Shown: positions 38,659 through 51,928 of the stretch, in pieces
Layout: each line of letters opens with the position of its first letter
Position numbering within the stretch: position 1 is the stretch's first letter
Assembly (NCBI GenBank): GCA_034620365.1
Contig: JAQGEQ010000010.1
Coordinates: 620,001-684,000 of the forward strand
DNA: 64,000 nucleotides
Direction: 5' to 3'
Origin: Pegea sp. RAD2-039
Taxonomy: Eukaryota; Chordata; Thaliacea; Salpida; Salpidae
Position numbers and translations under genes: made by a program
The notes under the pieces: model-generated
Told to the model about the DNA's origin: nothing
Seen by the model: the letters and a program-made list of their open reading frames with translations, nothing else
Database searches by the model: none

Positions 38659-41600
38659 ATTTATATTTATATTACCTAATTCAGACATGGCGAAATGTTA
38701 ATGTTGAAATTTAAAGATTCCTTTTTTTATCATCTTTTGCTCTGTTAAAAGTGAACTTTTATTTAAATTTTTCTTTTACTTTAATACTTTTATGTGTCTA
38801 TTCTGCTATATTCAAATCTCAGACTTTATCTTTGATATCATTCATCTAATGGTTCTTAAAGAACCTTTCAGTCGGTTTTTTAATCTTATAATAAAACAAT
38901 TTTTTCTTTGGCATCTTTACAAAGCTCATTATTCTATCTTAAGTTTAACCACAAGAAAGTTAATTGTTTAATATTCATTTTTAAACAAACTAATTTCAAA
39001 TCAGTCAATAACTTTGGATTTTTCTCTGTTATTCTTTCGATTGTATTTATCTATTAAGCTACAAAAAACTTTACCAGAAAATATTATCATCACATCAAAT
39101 TAATCGTAAGTTACTGAATAAAAGAGTTTTGTAATATCTTTACAAGTTACAATTTCAATCAAATGTTTTCCAAATTATTAAATCATTTACGAATTAAAAA
39201 TGAACAATAAGAGTTTTTATCTTCTGATGCAAATGCTTCATCAGTTTGAGAAAGCATTCTTTTAGTACTTTAACCAATCAAAACTAACTTCTAGTTACCC
39301 TTAGTCACAAAGTTAGACTAAGAATCAATAAAACTTCTATTAATATGTTGTCATAAGGATTCCAATTTCTTGTCCATTGATTTTTTTCAATGAATAGGTT
39401 TTGTTAGAATTCTTTCTTTGTTGAGATTTCATTTCTTTGGTTGCTGCTGAGAGCCTAATCATCACTATAACAACAGCAACTTCTACTAATAAAACTTCGA
39501 GTCTTAAATGAGCTGTAGATTACTTTTGAATTGAATCTTTTTACTTATTATTACGTACTTAATAAAAATGACTTTGACTTGTTTGAATTTTTGTTCACAA
39601 TATCAAACTAACTACCAAGTGAATAGTTTGCAATTTACAAAACCACATTTTTGAGAAAGTTATTCCTAAATTTCTTCTTTTTTGAGAAGTTTGAAAAATT
39701 CAATAAATTAAAATCATAAAATATAAATTATAATGAAATGTTTGAAGTCTTATGAGTGTATTCTGTTTTAACCCAACTGTATCTACTAAATACTTCCTAC
39801 ATTATCTGTTGTTTAGTTTTTACATTTTATATAAAAATTTCAAATTAAACAGTTTATTTTGGAAATTGTTTCTTTAGATTTTTATTTAAAAATTGTTTTA
39901 AATGCAAATATTTATTTATATAATAACATTTATGTTACATTATAACATTAAAATTTGTGTATTCAGAATGTGTAAACAATTAAATGTTATTTATAACTGA
40001 ACAAAATGTTGATATTTTTAAAAGGCTATTTTGATTATCAAAAATTCTTTTCAATTTTTTGAATTATTAATTAGAGATTGAAGTTTTTTGTAAAAATGGC
40101 TTTATTAAATTAAAAAATGATGTTATCAAGAAGTTTTTTAACACAGAACTGAATTCAATTTAAGGTTTATAAACATACAGCTTTAGTGATTTTTCTTTCA
40201 CATGTCAACTTATTCAGAAGCAATTTTAGCTGAAATGTTGCACTTTGAGGTTTCCGGTCATGTGATGAATCAATTTGTTTGACGAAGATACGTATATAGA
40301 AACTTTCCATCTATTAAACCTCACTGGTCAGTTTTGTATCTAGTTTGGGAAAAAATGAATCATTCTATTATAGAGATTTACAAAATTTTAAAAATGTATG
40401 CTTAATATTGCTCTTAACCATTTGTTAAAAACTAAATTAAACATTTGTTTATTAGACTTCAAATGTAAGCCTCAATGATACAAATTATAAAAGTAAAATT
40501 TACTAAATGTATATTTATACATAAACATTTATTTTCCAGTGAAATATTGAAGAACTTTATTTTTCTTTTTATATACACAATAGCTATATAACTTATCAAA
40601 ATATTTATCTGTGTACATACAAAATATCCTTTATTTAAAAGTTTAAATATTTTTTGATTAAACACATGTACTTCGGAGTTATTTATGTTTACTTAGCTAT
40701 TTTTGCCATGCTTTTTATCTATTTTTGTATAATATTATCTTGTGTTCAAGTATTTAAAGTTAAAACTATTCAGACATATAAGCGTTTTGTAATAACACAA
40801 AAAATTTTCATCACTACTAAGATATAAAACCATTATTTGATCTACAATGGGCCAAGATAAAGTAATTTAATTCGTTAAATATTATGTAGATTCTTAAATT
40901 GATAACATAAGGCTTCAAATAAGTAATTTTAAGAAGGAATGTTTTAATCCATGAAATCAGATTTTCTTATTTATTAAATTAATCTTATGTAATTGGTAAT
41001 ATACTGCATAAGCTTGTAGTAAGCATATTTTAACAATATAATAGAATGTTATCTTTTGACTCGAGTTACTGTATCTAGAGCTAGTTTATTCAAAAGGTCT
41101 GAAACTGTTTTCACGTCATGAATTCTTCTTATACTTCCAATTAAGCAAATTATTCGTAATACTTTTGTTGTAGTCAAACAATTTTAAATCAATTGATAAT
41201 TTATAATATTTATTTAACTACTTACAATCAATGCACTATAAATTAACCATAAATATTATGATATTAATTAACATGAAATGTACAATTACAGCTGAGATTA
41301 AGCTAAATAAACATTTATGTTTACTTCTAATCACATGCTTTTATTTTGGTATGGCCTAGCTTGAGAAAACCTTATTTTATCAACTTATAAAAGCTTAAGC
41401 CAGCTTGGTCATAAAAACAAATAAATTACTAAGAAAAATACTGATGATAAAGCTTGGCATACTTTCAAGAATCTAACTTTAGTTTGTGGCTTGTAATATA
41501 TTTTTAATAAAAAATATTAAACCGCTAGATGGGGTTGCCTAGCAAGTACTGAAAAGTCGAAATAATTAGAAATATATAAAACCATATAATCATATTTATG

Positions 41601-44600
41601 GTTATTAATAATTATTAAATTTTACAAATATTTCTATGAAATAAATTATTGCTGACTTTTTTCTGCTCTAATCTAAAGCATCAAATTGTTTTTATCGCTT
41701 GCTGATTTAGTGCAAATGCATATTTCAATTAAAGAAAAATCTAATTACTCCTGCTTCTAATTAAGTGTTTTCAAAAAGTTTGAATTTAAAAGCTTTTTAT
41801 AGCTTCCAACACAGTATTTTATAAATCATTTAAATCAGAAAATAAGACTTTTTTTGGTTTCTTTGTTGTGAAAAACTTAATAAACTAAATAAATTTTTTT
41901 GATGAAATCGTAGTATATATTATATTCATGTAATAAATTTTAAATTTAACGACATACGTTTGTTTCTATATGTTTTATTCATATAATTATAAATCTACAA
42001 GATTTAAAAAGCTGATGTTAGTTGAAAGTATTTTACTTAAAATGTCCTTGATATAAAAATTAAACCTGACATTTTGCACAGATATTACATAGAAAATATG
42101 GTTTAATTACTTTCAAATGATGTTTATAAATTGTTTCTATTTTTTTAAATCTACAATCTGAATTTTAATTCAAAACAAACAGTTTATTCCAAATATTTAC
42201 TTGCTTTTCAAATAATTTGTTTTTGAATAATTAATAGAAGACTTTTGTTAGTTTTAATGTTCTTAAACAGATTATGGCGTTTTCTAATTGATGTTTTTTA
42301 AATGTTTTTTTTTTGTGTCCCTTTCAGTAAAACGATTTAGATTAATAAAATAATAAATTTTATATTTATTCTATTCAGAAGTCTCTTACTATTCAATACT
42401 GATGATTTAAAAATTTTATTTCATTAGTTAAAATAAACTATTTATCACTTTGAATTGTAATAAAATCTAAAAAAAAAGTTGCTTAACGGTTGCATACCTA
42501 GGCAGGGTAAATATTGATTTATATGTTCTAAAAATTGATTTGAGTTCTTCTTTACTTAAATTCGGTAAGTTTGAAGAAAAAAATCGATTAAAACTTTTGT
42601 TGAAACTTTGCTTCATTTTTTCAATTTAACTAGATAGTTTATTTATTTATTCAATTTATTATTTCATAAGAGATAAACTTGAATTAACTTAATAGTTGCA
42701 TACCATTAAGAAATATTAAAACTATTTCAATAATTAGTTTAAGAACAATCAATTAAAGTTTGATTGAAATAAATGATATATAAATTAAAGTAAAAGTTAC
42801 AACTATATCTTTTGATAACAACATGAGTGCAACATACAAATTTTTATAAACATTTATTGTTTCGATATCGGTTTTCTTAGTTTGACTTTATCATGTTCCG
42901 ACAAACACTTTTTTGTAAAAGAGTAAAATTTTGTTTGCAAAAGTAGATTTGTTTTTTAATTGTTTCTATAACCTTTCAAGCTTCGATAAAATGTATCTAA
43001 TTTTTATATGAACAAATTCATCTGAAAGTATTGTTCTAAATCTTTCTCTAGCTTTATTTCACATACAAACAAGAGTAATATTTTTCAAGAATTTATAAAT
43101 ATCTACAAAGTTAATAGAAGTTACAATAAACTCAAATCAAACTTTATTATCTGAGTTGAACCTTTAGAATACTTACATCATAACATGCGTCAGTGAATTT
43201 CTTAAAAACTACATTTAAGCAGCAATTTTAAAAGCTTTTTGATTGCACCATATCTTGAATATCTTACTCAGTAGTGTGCTTACCTAAGACGCTATGAGAA
43301 GTCAAACTATTTTATTTTTAGTTAATTGATGGCGAAATATTAATGAAAACAGAAAATAATCTTAGCTGGCTCAAAAAAAAAAACAATAAATTGTACAGCC
43401 TTAAATGCTTTTGTTATCACCGATTTTAAGATTATGAATAAACTAATTTGATTATTCAGCTGTGAGAAATTTCTCTAAAATTTAAAGTCCTAATTTTATC
43501 GTATCAATTTAATCTTCAGTTGTAAAAGTTTGAATCTATTGAATACAAACTTTTTCTCCAAAAAATCATGAATAAAAATCTCTTAAAAAGAATGTTTTTG
43601 AATAACTTTATAATTTTAATTTCAAAGTTTCAATTAAGAATGAAACTTATACAAGAATTAAACAGTTTACATTATAGTTAATATCTTAAAGAAATAATTT
43701 TTTTAAAAAACAAATGATGAACTTGTAAGAAGGTAGACTTTGTTGGTTTTCAAATGGCATTTATCTTTATATTTGTAAAATTATTCAATATGAAGATACA
43801 ATCATCAACTTTCTAGAATTTTTTCTCCTCAAAGCTGATATAAAAGTCAGATAAATGTAAAGCTATTTTGTCTATTACTCTAAACTGAGATAAATTCCAA
43901 AAATAGCAACTCAACCAGGTTTCACCAATTTTGGACAAGACAGAGTTGTTAATCGTAACAAATTTAAAAGTAGAATAATTTACTGGCTGCTTACATGCTG
44001 CTTTAAACATAAACAAATTGTAGACACTGAACTGTTATTCGCTTTAAACTTTATAGATATGGAATCTGATATAGAATTAATCACCAAATTATTTAAAATA
44101 AATATAGCTACATAAGTGACGTTGTAATACACCTACACAACCAACTGAACCTTAATTTTTATATTATAAATTCTACAACCTCAATAAACTTAAGTAATAG
44201 GAAGTATTCAACTTAAACAAGTCAATTGCAACTGAACAAATTATTCAGCCAATTAGCAATTTGCATTTAAAAGTATTCAAATAAAAACAGAAAAAAAAAA
44301 CAGTTTTTATCAGTTTTGATAAAACCTCAGCTAAAATCTGTGGGAAGCTTACAAAAAAGTTTATTGAAAAGTTGACTGAAAATCAAATATCTTGTTTGAA
44401 AAGTAGGTATCTTTAGAAATTCATTTTGTTACAAATGTAATTGAGCCTAAAAAAGATTAAACATACCAAAGAGTAGAAAAGAGCTCTTCAAATTAACATC
44501 AGTTATCCCTATTGATTATTTGTATTTATAATGCCATCAAAAACACTCTAATAACAAACCTAAAATCTTTTAAGTGGAAAACAACTTGTTTATGAGCTGC

Positions 44601-45433
44601 TAAAAATGAGTCACAAGACAAAACCATTTGCAAAAACAATAGGCAAAAAAGTTGCATTTCAAAAACAATTTTTTACCACAAAGCTTCAGTTTCAGTATCT
44701 TCTATTAGAGTTTCTAATTTCAATTTTAGTGAAAATTATTTGAAATCTTTGATGAAAAATTAGATCATAATCTCTTAATGTAAGTCTTGCACTAAAAACA
44801 TTAAGATAAACAAAAAGTACATTTTTATTTCTTTGTTTTGTCAAAAATATTGAAAATTGTAGTAACACTAAAGTTTGAAAAGTAACAAAATTGACAGGGT
44901 TTGTACAAAATGATATCTTTTCATCATGTCAAAAATGAAAAAGATACAATACGAAAATAAGAAGCTAACTTCACACAGTTTGAGAGTTAAAGATAAAAAC
45001 AAAAAGAAGAAACGTTCATGTTGCTTGAAAAAAAAACAGTCTGAGTGATATTTATTCAGTTCTTAATTAGTAGAATATTTAATCGAAATAAATCAAAGAT
45101 AATTTGATTCTTTCGTCCAAACGTGGATATTAGCGAAGAAATTAAATGAGGAAAAAAATAAGAAGTCTTTTATAAGTAGATCTTCCAAAAACTTTAAGCT
45201 CTAATACTATCTTATGGAGTTTGGGACTTAAATAAAGTTCAGAAACAAAAGTAGTTGAAAAAGGCCAGTGAAATGTAGCTATTACTTTGTTATGTAGAAA
45301 AGAAATGAACTAATTAAACACAACTAGATGACGTTCAATACATTAGCTATCACCAGCTTGAAAGTTTCAAGAGATAGAAGGCACCAGCTTAAGTATGATT
45401 CAGGTTAAAATATACAAAATGGTCAAGTTGTTA
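38659..45433. other. Long AT-rich gene-poor stretch (6.8 kb)
   Basis: The largest gene-free interval of the window. No exon with acceptable splice signals and normal amino-acid composition on either strand. Short frames at 40459-40665 and 43813-44016 on the minus strand look like chance. No tandem array, terminal repeat or tRNA-like fold noticed. Confidence 0.45.
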
Positions 45434-48400
45434 CTAATTAACTGGTTGTAAAACTTGTACTGTAGTTACGTTACCAGTGGCAGATGTGTTCATTTCAAGG
45501 CCTTTATTTTCATCTTCTTCATCCAGTAAACTTAAACTTTTCCTTTTTTCACTTATACCGCCGACTAATTCTTTGTTTACAGGTAAGAAAACAGTTAAGT
45601 TTTCACTAATAGGAACTCGACATAGAGGGCAGTTAGGTATTCTGCTAGCACAATCCTTACAAGATAATTGGTGACCACATGGGACAAACGCACATTCAAT
45701 TTCACGGTCACAACATATGTGGCAAGTAAGGGCATCTTCTATTAGTCTTAACCGCTCACGTAATTCTTCGTTTTCAGTTGTAGTGCAGTGGGTACTAGCA
45801 GATGTAGAATTGGTGTTTAGTGATGATCGAAGAACTAGTCCAAATGAAGAAGAGTTCATCCGGCTTTTGATCTTCTGTTGTTTCATATAAAGGACTCGTC
45901 TTGCATTGTCATGAACCTCTCGTGCAGTTCGTCGGATATCAAAGATATATTGTTTGTCTAAAAACAAAATATTTTATGAAGAAATTGATTCAAAGTTTCA
46001 AGTGATGTAGAAAACTTTGATAAAGTCCTCACCTGCATCAGGAACATTTTTGGGGCTAAAAAGGGCAATAAAATGACCTTTGAAATCTAAACTATGTTGC
46101 CCTGTTACATTAGGATGAACTGTGTCCCAAGTATAGAAAGCAAGCATCTCTGTGATAATCCTGAGAAATTAGTTTCAAACTTTAGTTGATTGCAAACAAA
46201 ATTGAGCTAAAAGTAAATAAACAAACAAACCTGTAAAGGGCGTTGCCTTGACATTCAGATGTTGATCTTAAAACTATCTTTTTAACCGAACCATCATCTT
46301 GAAAGAGGTGAAGATCAATTATTTTGCCGAAACTATTTGCTAATTGGACTGCTCGAAATGGAATACTGAGAATAAAAGTCAAATAGTTATCAATGTGGCA
46401 TCGAGATGTGATTTTATGTGGAAATTAATTTACATAAATCACAAGACAAGTGTGATTGTTTGATAACATTTTTAGACACATAAATTATATTCAAATGTTA
46501 TTTTTGAAGCATAAATATTAGCGATTCGTCAAAATGCTGATTTGTCAGTTAACAAAATTAAATACAAGATTAAATATTTCATTAAATCAACTCAATGTTC
46601 AATATTTACATCTTTCTCTCTTGTGTATCCAAATCTACAATTTCAATACCATGAGGTCCAATACAAAAGTTAATATCTTCTAAAGTAGGTTTACCAGCAG
46701 TAACAGGACTACTTCTTCCATCAATTGGCGTGCTATTGTAAGTTGATAGATCTGCTGTTGAAGCCGATTGTACTAACTTTACAGCATAAGGCTCCATGCC
46801 ATAACGAGGTGTAGCTGATACTATATAAAGAAATTGACTAATGGCAGCGCTTTTGCTTGTCCCTTTTAATTGACAGTGTTCATGAACCACTCTGAAGGTA
46901 TAAACTCATTCATAAACAACCCCATGTAACCGATCAAGTACTTACTCATCTAACTCAAAATTTGTACTGTTGTCAACAAAGTGAAAAAGATTTGCATAAG
47001 ATGCCAACAAGTTGTTTTGTCCTCGAACTTGGTCTCCTGTTTCTACTTGTGCTATAGCTGCTAGAGCTTTTGGTAAAGATTCTTTCGGCAGTAATAATTT
47101 ACCATCGAATACATTTTGTTTCAGTTGTGTGTAAAACAACTTTCTACAAATATTTCATCAAAATATTAATCCACAATATTATAAAAGTTATTTCTTAAAC
47201 AAACCTGGTAACTTCTTGCAAAAGATAGTGAGGTTCTACAAAATACTTGACTCTTAAACGTAGCCTTAGAGGTGATTGCCAAGACACTTGGCTGACTACT
47301 CGATTTCTTAGATTTAGCCATAACTTGTCATATTTGTTAGTAGAATATTGTAAACCAAAATAATCTTTTTCAACAGTTCCAACCGCCTCACAAACCTGAA
47401 CAAAAAAGTTCTATTTTTAAAAAGTAAAAATAATTTATTTATATTTAACGTTTCTAAAATCTAATAGTACTTTGATAATGTGGTAGTAATAATCTTCAAA
47501 CACTTAGCATTAACCTAACTTATGTAACATCAACTATTAGAGCTTTGTTTTTTTTTAATAGTATACCATAAAAACCAACAAATAATATGCTTCCTATAAA
47601 AAATAATAATAAATACTAACATATTTAAGCACTTTTGTATTTTAAGTGTTAAAGCATTAAAACTGGTTTGTCAAATTTTAGACAAAAATTATATTTTTCA
47701 TTGGAATCAAATTATATTGATAAAATTACAAATCACAAAAAGTATAAAAATTAAAACAACTTATGGAATTTATAGAGCAAAAGAAACTTAGGTAAAAATA
47801 TTTTGATAACTTCAAAATTGAGAACAACAACAACAACAATTTTAGCTTATATAATAAAGTATCTAAAAATAAAAAGCCAATAAAATTATTCAAATAAATA
47901 TCATAGATGTTTACTACAAATAAAAAAAAATATCATCTATTCTATAAACAAGATTGTAATCATCAATTACAATGTTTCATAAAAAAGGTAAACAGTTAAG
48001 CAAATATTTATAGTTAATGTAGAACATCAATTTTTTAAACTAAAATCTAAAAATTTTTATTTTTTGAGGTTTTTTATATATTAATTAAAATAATTTAGTA
48101 ACTAACTTTCCTTATAAAGTAAATGACATAAAACACAATTCACACTTATTTTTTAAAACATTAATTAAACATATTTTCAAAACTGATCAATAATTAAAAG
48201 AAAGTAAATAAATTAAGTGTACATTTATTTGTAGTTAAACTTTATAATTGAAAATTATTAACAAAAATAAATACACTAAAAGGTATAAACAAAGCTTATA
48301 AGCTCAAATAATTTAACATTACACAGCTTTTTACCCACAACTTTTTATAAGTTTATACACTAAGGATAAAAATCCAAGATATAAATAAATATTAAATAAT

Positions 48401-48875
48401 AAAGTAGGATATATTATTATATAAACTAAAACATAAATTTTGTTTAATTACAATTTATTTAACTATGTTTATAAAATAAGCTATTTAAAAATTCTACTAT
48501 TAGTAGTTAATTTCTCCAAGATAAAAATTGAATTAAAAATTATTAAATTTTATTTCAATAATTTAAAACTGAAAAAAATTTCATATCTAGAAAATGTGCT
48601 TACAAAAGAAATATATTTTGATTGATATACATTTATATCAACTTTTAAAATTATCAAACTTTATATCATTTAGAAAAAGTCATCTTAGTGATTATAATAA
48701 AAAAACTACTTATACAATAGATTAAAAAGAATATTATTTTTACCTTATCAAGTATGTCTTGCCCAATGGAATTTCTATCAACTTGAACTTCAATAACAAC
48801 AGAGTCTGGTTTAGAAACTAAACAAAATAATTGTTGACTAGACTGCCAATTTGATAAATCCAAAGTATATGCCAT
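45434..48875 (-). CDS. MYLIP: MYLIP/IDOL-like FERM-RING E3 ubiquitin ligase
   Basis: 529 residues. Exons on the minus strand: 48875-48744, 47395-47205, 47143-46946, 46891-46610, 46365-46231, 46160-46033, 45957-45434. MYLIP joins a FERM domain to a RING finger; vertebrate MYLIP ubiquitinates lipoprotein receptors and binds myosin light chain. The FERM part is recognisable from FERM F1 (KPDSVVIEVQVD, KDYFGLQYS, LWLNLRNRV) through RVKYFVEPHYLLQEVTR and the F3 lobe (GIEIVDLDTQERKI, PFRAVQLANSFGK). The linker DKQYIFDIRRTAREVHDNAR and the RING (C434 to about C468: CHICCDREIECAFVPCGHQ ... NCPLC) match the family. It is longer than human MYLIP (445): extra Ser/Thr-rich insert in F3 (STADLSTYNSTPIDG) and a ~45-residue acidic tail after the RING. 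The start could lie upstream if a 5' exon was missed. Confidence 0.9.
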
Positions 48876-51800
48876 AACTTTATTATAAATTTTATTGTAG
48901 CAGTTTTATTAAAATATATAAGAATAACGAAAAGATGATAAAATATTTCTTGCCTGAAAAACAAATATTTCTTGACATTAAAACAACGGAGACAATCAAA
49001 GTATGAGATATGATAAAATAATGAACTAAATTTGAGCTTATTTTTAACCAATCGTAGCCTCTCAAATTATTACTAGCACTAACTTTTTCCGAATTTTCGT
49101 TGTTTGTGACTTAGTTAAAATTTTCCCACAAAGTATTTCATATTATTTGTTTTTCAAAATGTTTATTATTTATTTTAAAAGTGATTTATAAAAAAAGTTA
49201 AATGGAGTAACTATAGTTTACAGTAGTAAAAAACACTTATAAGAATTCGTAATCTTAATAGTTCACTATCTATTGATATTACGCAATAGAACATTCTAAA
49301 GTTTCTGTAAAAACTGTTCTGTTTAAAGTCTTACCTTAAACATACATACATAAATAAACCGGCTGAGCGATGAGCAATTTATATATAAAGATGCATTTTT
49401 ACATTCTAAATAAGATTGGCTCAAGTTGGCACGTGACTTTGCTTTTTTTTCTTTCTCTCTTTGTTCGACCTAAAGTTGCCTTTCAATAAACTTTAGTAAC
49501 CTACACGGCTGCTTGCAACTACTTTTTCGGGTAAGGTCGGATTGTATGCAAAACTAACTCTCAAGTCAGCTAAATGAATTATTCCAAGTCTGCTGGTCTA
49601 TTGATAGCAAGTTGCAACTACCATTTAAAGGTCATTATTTTAAAAACGCTGTTTACGAAAAATTTATTTTTGAACTTTGATTAAACTTAAACATATTTTT
49701 AAATAACATAGAAATTAAAAATTACAATTACAAAAATAAAAAAATTGCAAAAAGCTTTTTAATTTGTATTAGCTTTTATTCTTTTTCTTAACTTTTTTAA
49801 TTTAATGTTTGTTTTAAATAAGTCACTTTTTATCAAATACCAAAGTACAACGGTGCAATAAAAACAATTCTAAATTTTACTTTAATAAAAAATTAGTATG
49901 ATTTTCACTAAAACTTTACTTTCTTTTATATATATACTAAAACTATTTTCTAATTATTTTAAGTATTTAAAAATTAGTTTTATCTGAAGAAATAAAAACA
50001 ACTTTGTTTAGCTTAATAAATATATTTTTGACAAAAAATTTCAAAAATGGTTTACTAGAAAACTTTCTTGTTCCATGTTTGCTTTTGGACTTGTAACAAC
50101 TGAAACACAATAATATAAAATGTTGTTGAAATATTTTTGCATAAGACGTTTTTCCAGAATTTCTTTACAAAATTGAAGAAGCTGTTATATATCAAAGTAC
50201 ATTTTATCATAGTTGTTAAAATAAGCAGCTGTTTCAATCATATAACTTACCTTATATGAGAAGGCTTTATTTAAGGTAATATATAATGACGGACAATTAA
50301 AACTAATTAGCTTACTGAATAATTTCAATAACTATTGACAAAATTTTGATGATTAGTTTATGATAAATAAAAAACAATTAAAAAAATTGAAATAATTTCT
50401 TTCATCAAAAAATAAAATTAATGGGTATAATACTTGTAATCAGTAAAAGCTTATGTAGATTTATAATGAAAATTCGTTTATTGAATACTTTGGTGATGTT
50501 TCATTATAAGAAGCGTTCTGCGATATTTGTACTTAATTAAAAAAAAATTGAATATTTGTGAAACGCTTACCTCTAAATATTTAGTAATTAAATTATAAAT
50601 CAATTAGACAAAAACACAAAATAACATTTTCGTAAAAAAAAACATCTAAAATTTGTTTATAAAATCAGAAAATAAATTTTGGAAAAATGTTAAATTGTTT
50701 AAATAAACAAGGTGTAATGACTCTCAGGAAAGTTCTAGATTTTGAAATAATTTAGAAATAAATAAACTTTATTTTTATAAACTTCTTATGTTTGATTGAA
50801 TTTTGAAGATATAATGACGTGAATAGAACTTAGAACTGCTGTTAGCGACTGAAAAAATGTTATTTATTTGTAATCAGCAGTTTTGTTGATCAAAATAGCA
50901 TTTTCAAAACACATGCTGTGACTACAATAAATATAAATTCTTATCTGTGACAATGTTTTGATTTAATCTATAGTGTCAATACATTACCTAATTGTTTGAC
51001 TTTTGTTTTGCTAACAACTTATTAATACCTTCGTTTGTTCTTTCTGTTAACTTGTTTGAAAACAAATTTGTTTTACAGGAATTGTTAGTATTCACTGATT
51101 ATGTTTATGACATTGATAATTAAAACAATAAATTACGCCTACCACGTGTGTTATTACCTCGTGTTATGAATCGAACTCTACAAATTTAACATTTATTAAT
51201 ATTTGATAGATTACGTAATTATTTTGTCAATTACGCTAAAAGTTTAGACATTAAAAGTTATATGCTTAATAATTTGGCATTTTGATTTTCATAAAGAAAA
51301 ATAAATATTTTCTTATCAAACAACTTTTGTGGCGAAAAAAGACATCAGCAACTGACAACTGTAGATTAAGTAATCTGAAATTTCATTAACTAAAGAGAAA
51401 TTGTAAACTATTTATTTAAACTTTTGTTGCTGTTTGATTTTTTGAGTAAATTAAAAAGTTTCTGTTTTGTCAGTTTGTTTGTAATAAAGCTATTCAATCA
51501 ATTTTAAAACAAAGTTTGAAAAACAATCTTCAAATAAATTGTTTAGTTATTTTAAAAAAAATGTTTGATATTGCTTTAAAAGTAATATTTTGTGAAAACA
51601 TCAAAATCATTAAATTATTTTTAATAAAATTTTGTTGAAAATATTTTTATGCCATCTATAAAATGACACAATAAAAAAATCTTAATTTTTTATAAAAAAT
51701 AAATCAGTTTTCACACAAAAATATTAATCTTTATTTTCAGAACTAAATTCTTCAAATAATGTTTACTTTTTATATTTATTTGTTTTAATTAAAATATATT

Positions 51801-51928
51801 AGAAAATAAGATTAAGAAACTTACGTTTATATTAAACAAATGTTATAAAGTAGACATGAAAAAATATCGAAATATTTCACAAAAGACAAAAAGTAGGAAT
51901 CACGTGACAATATGAAATTTTATTGATT
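48876..51928. other. Intergenic with an unassigned TATA element
   Basis: 5' flank of the MYLIP-like gene and 3' flank of DRC4. A TATATAAAG at 49382-49390 is followed by a less AT-rich, pyrimidine-rich stretch (49420-49600) with a donor-like TTCGG|gtaagg near 49530. No coding sequence was recognised downstream. The rest shows nothing. Confidence 0.35.
51919..51924 (-). terminator. Polyadenylation signal of DRC4
   Basis: AATAAA on the minus strand, beginning five bases after the stop codon, implying a very short 3' UTR. Confidence 0.6.

Noticed and set aside
45477..45674. Plus-strand open frame opposite the MYLIP RING exon
   Set aside because: Ser/Leu-rich antisense shadow of a well-supported coding exon.
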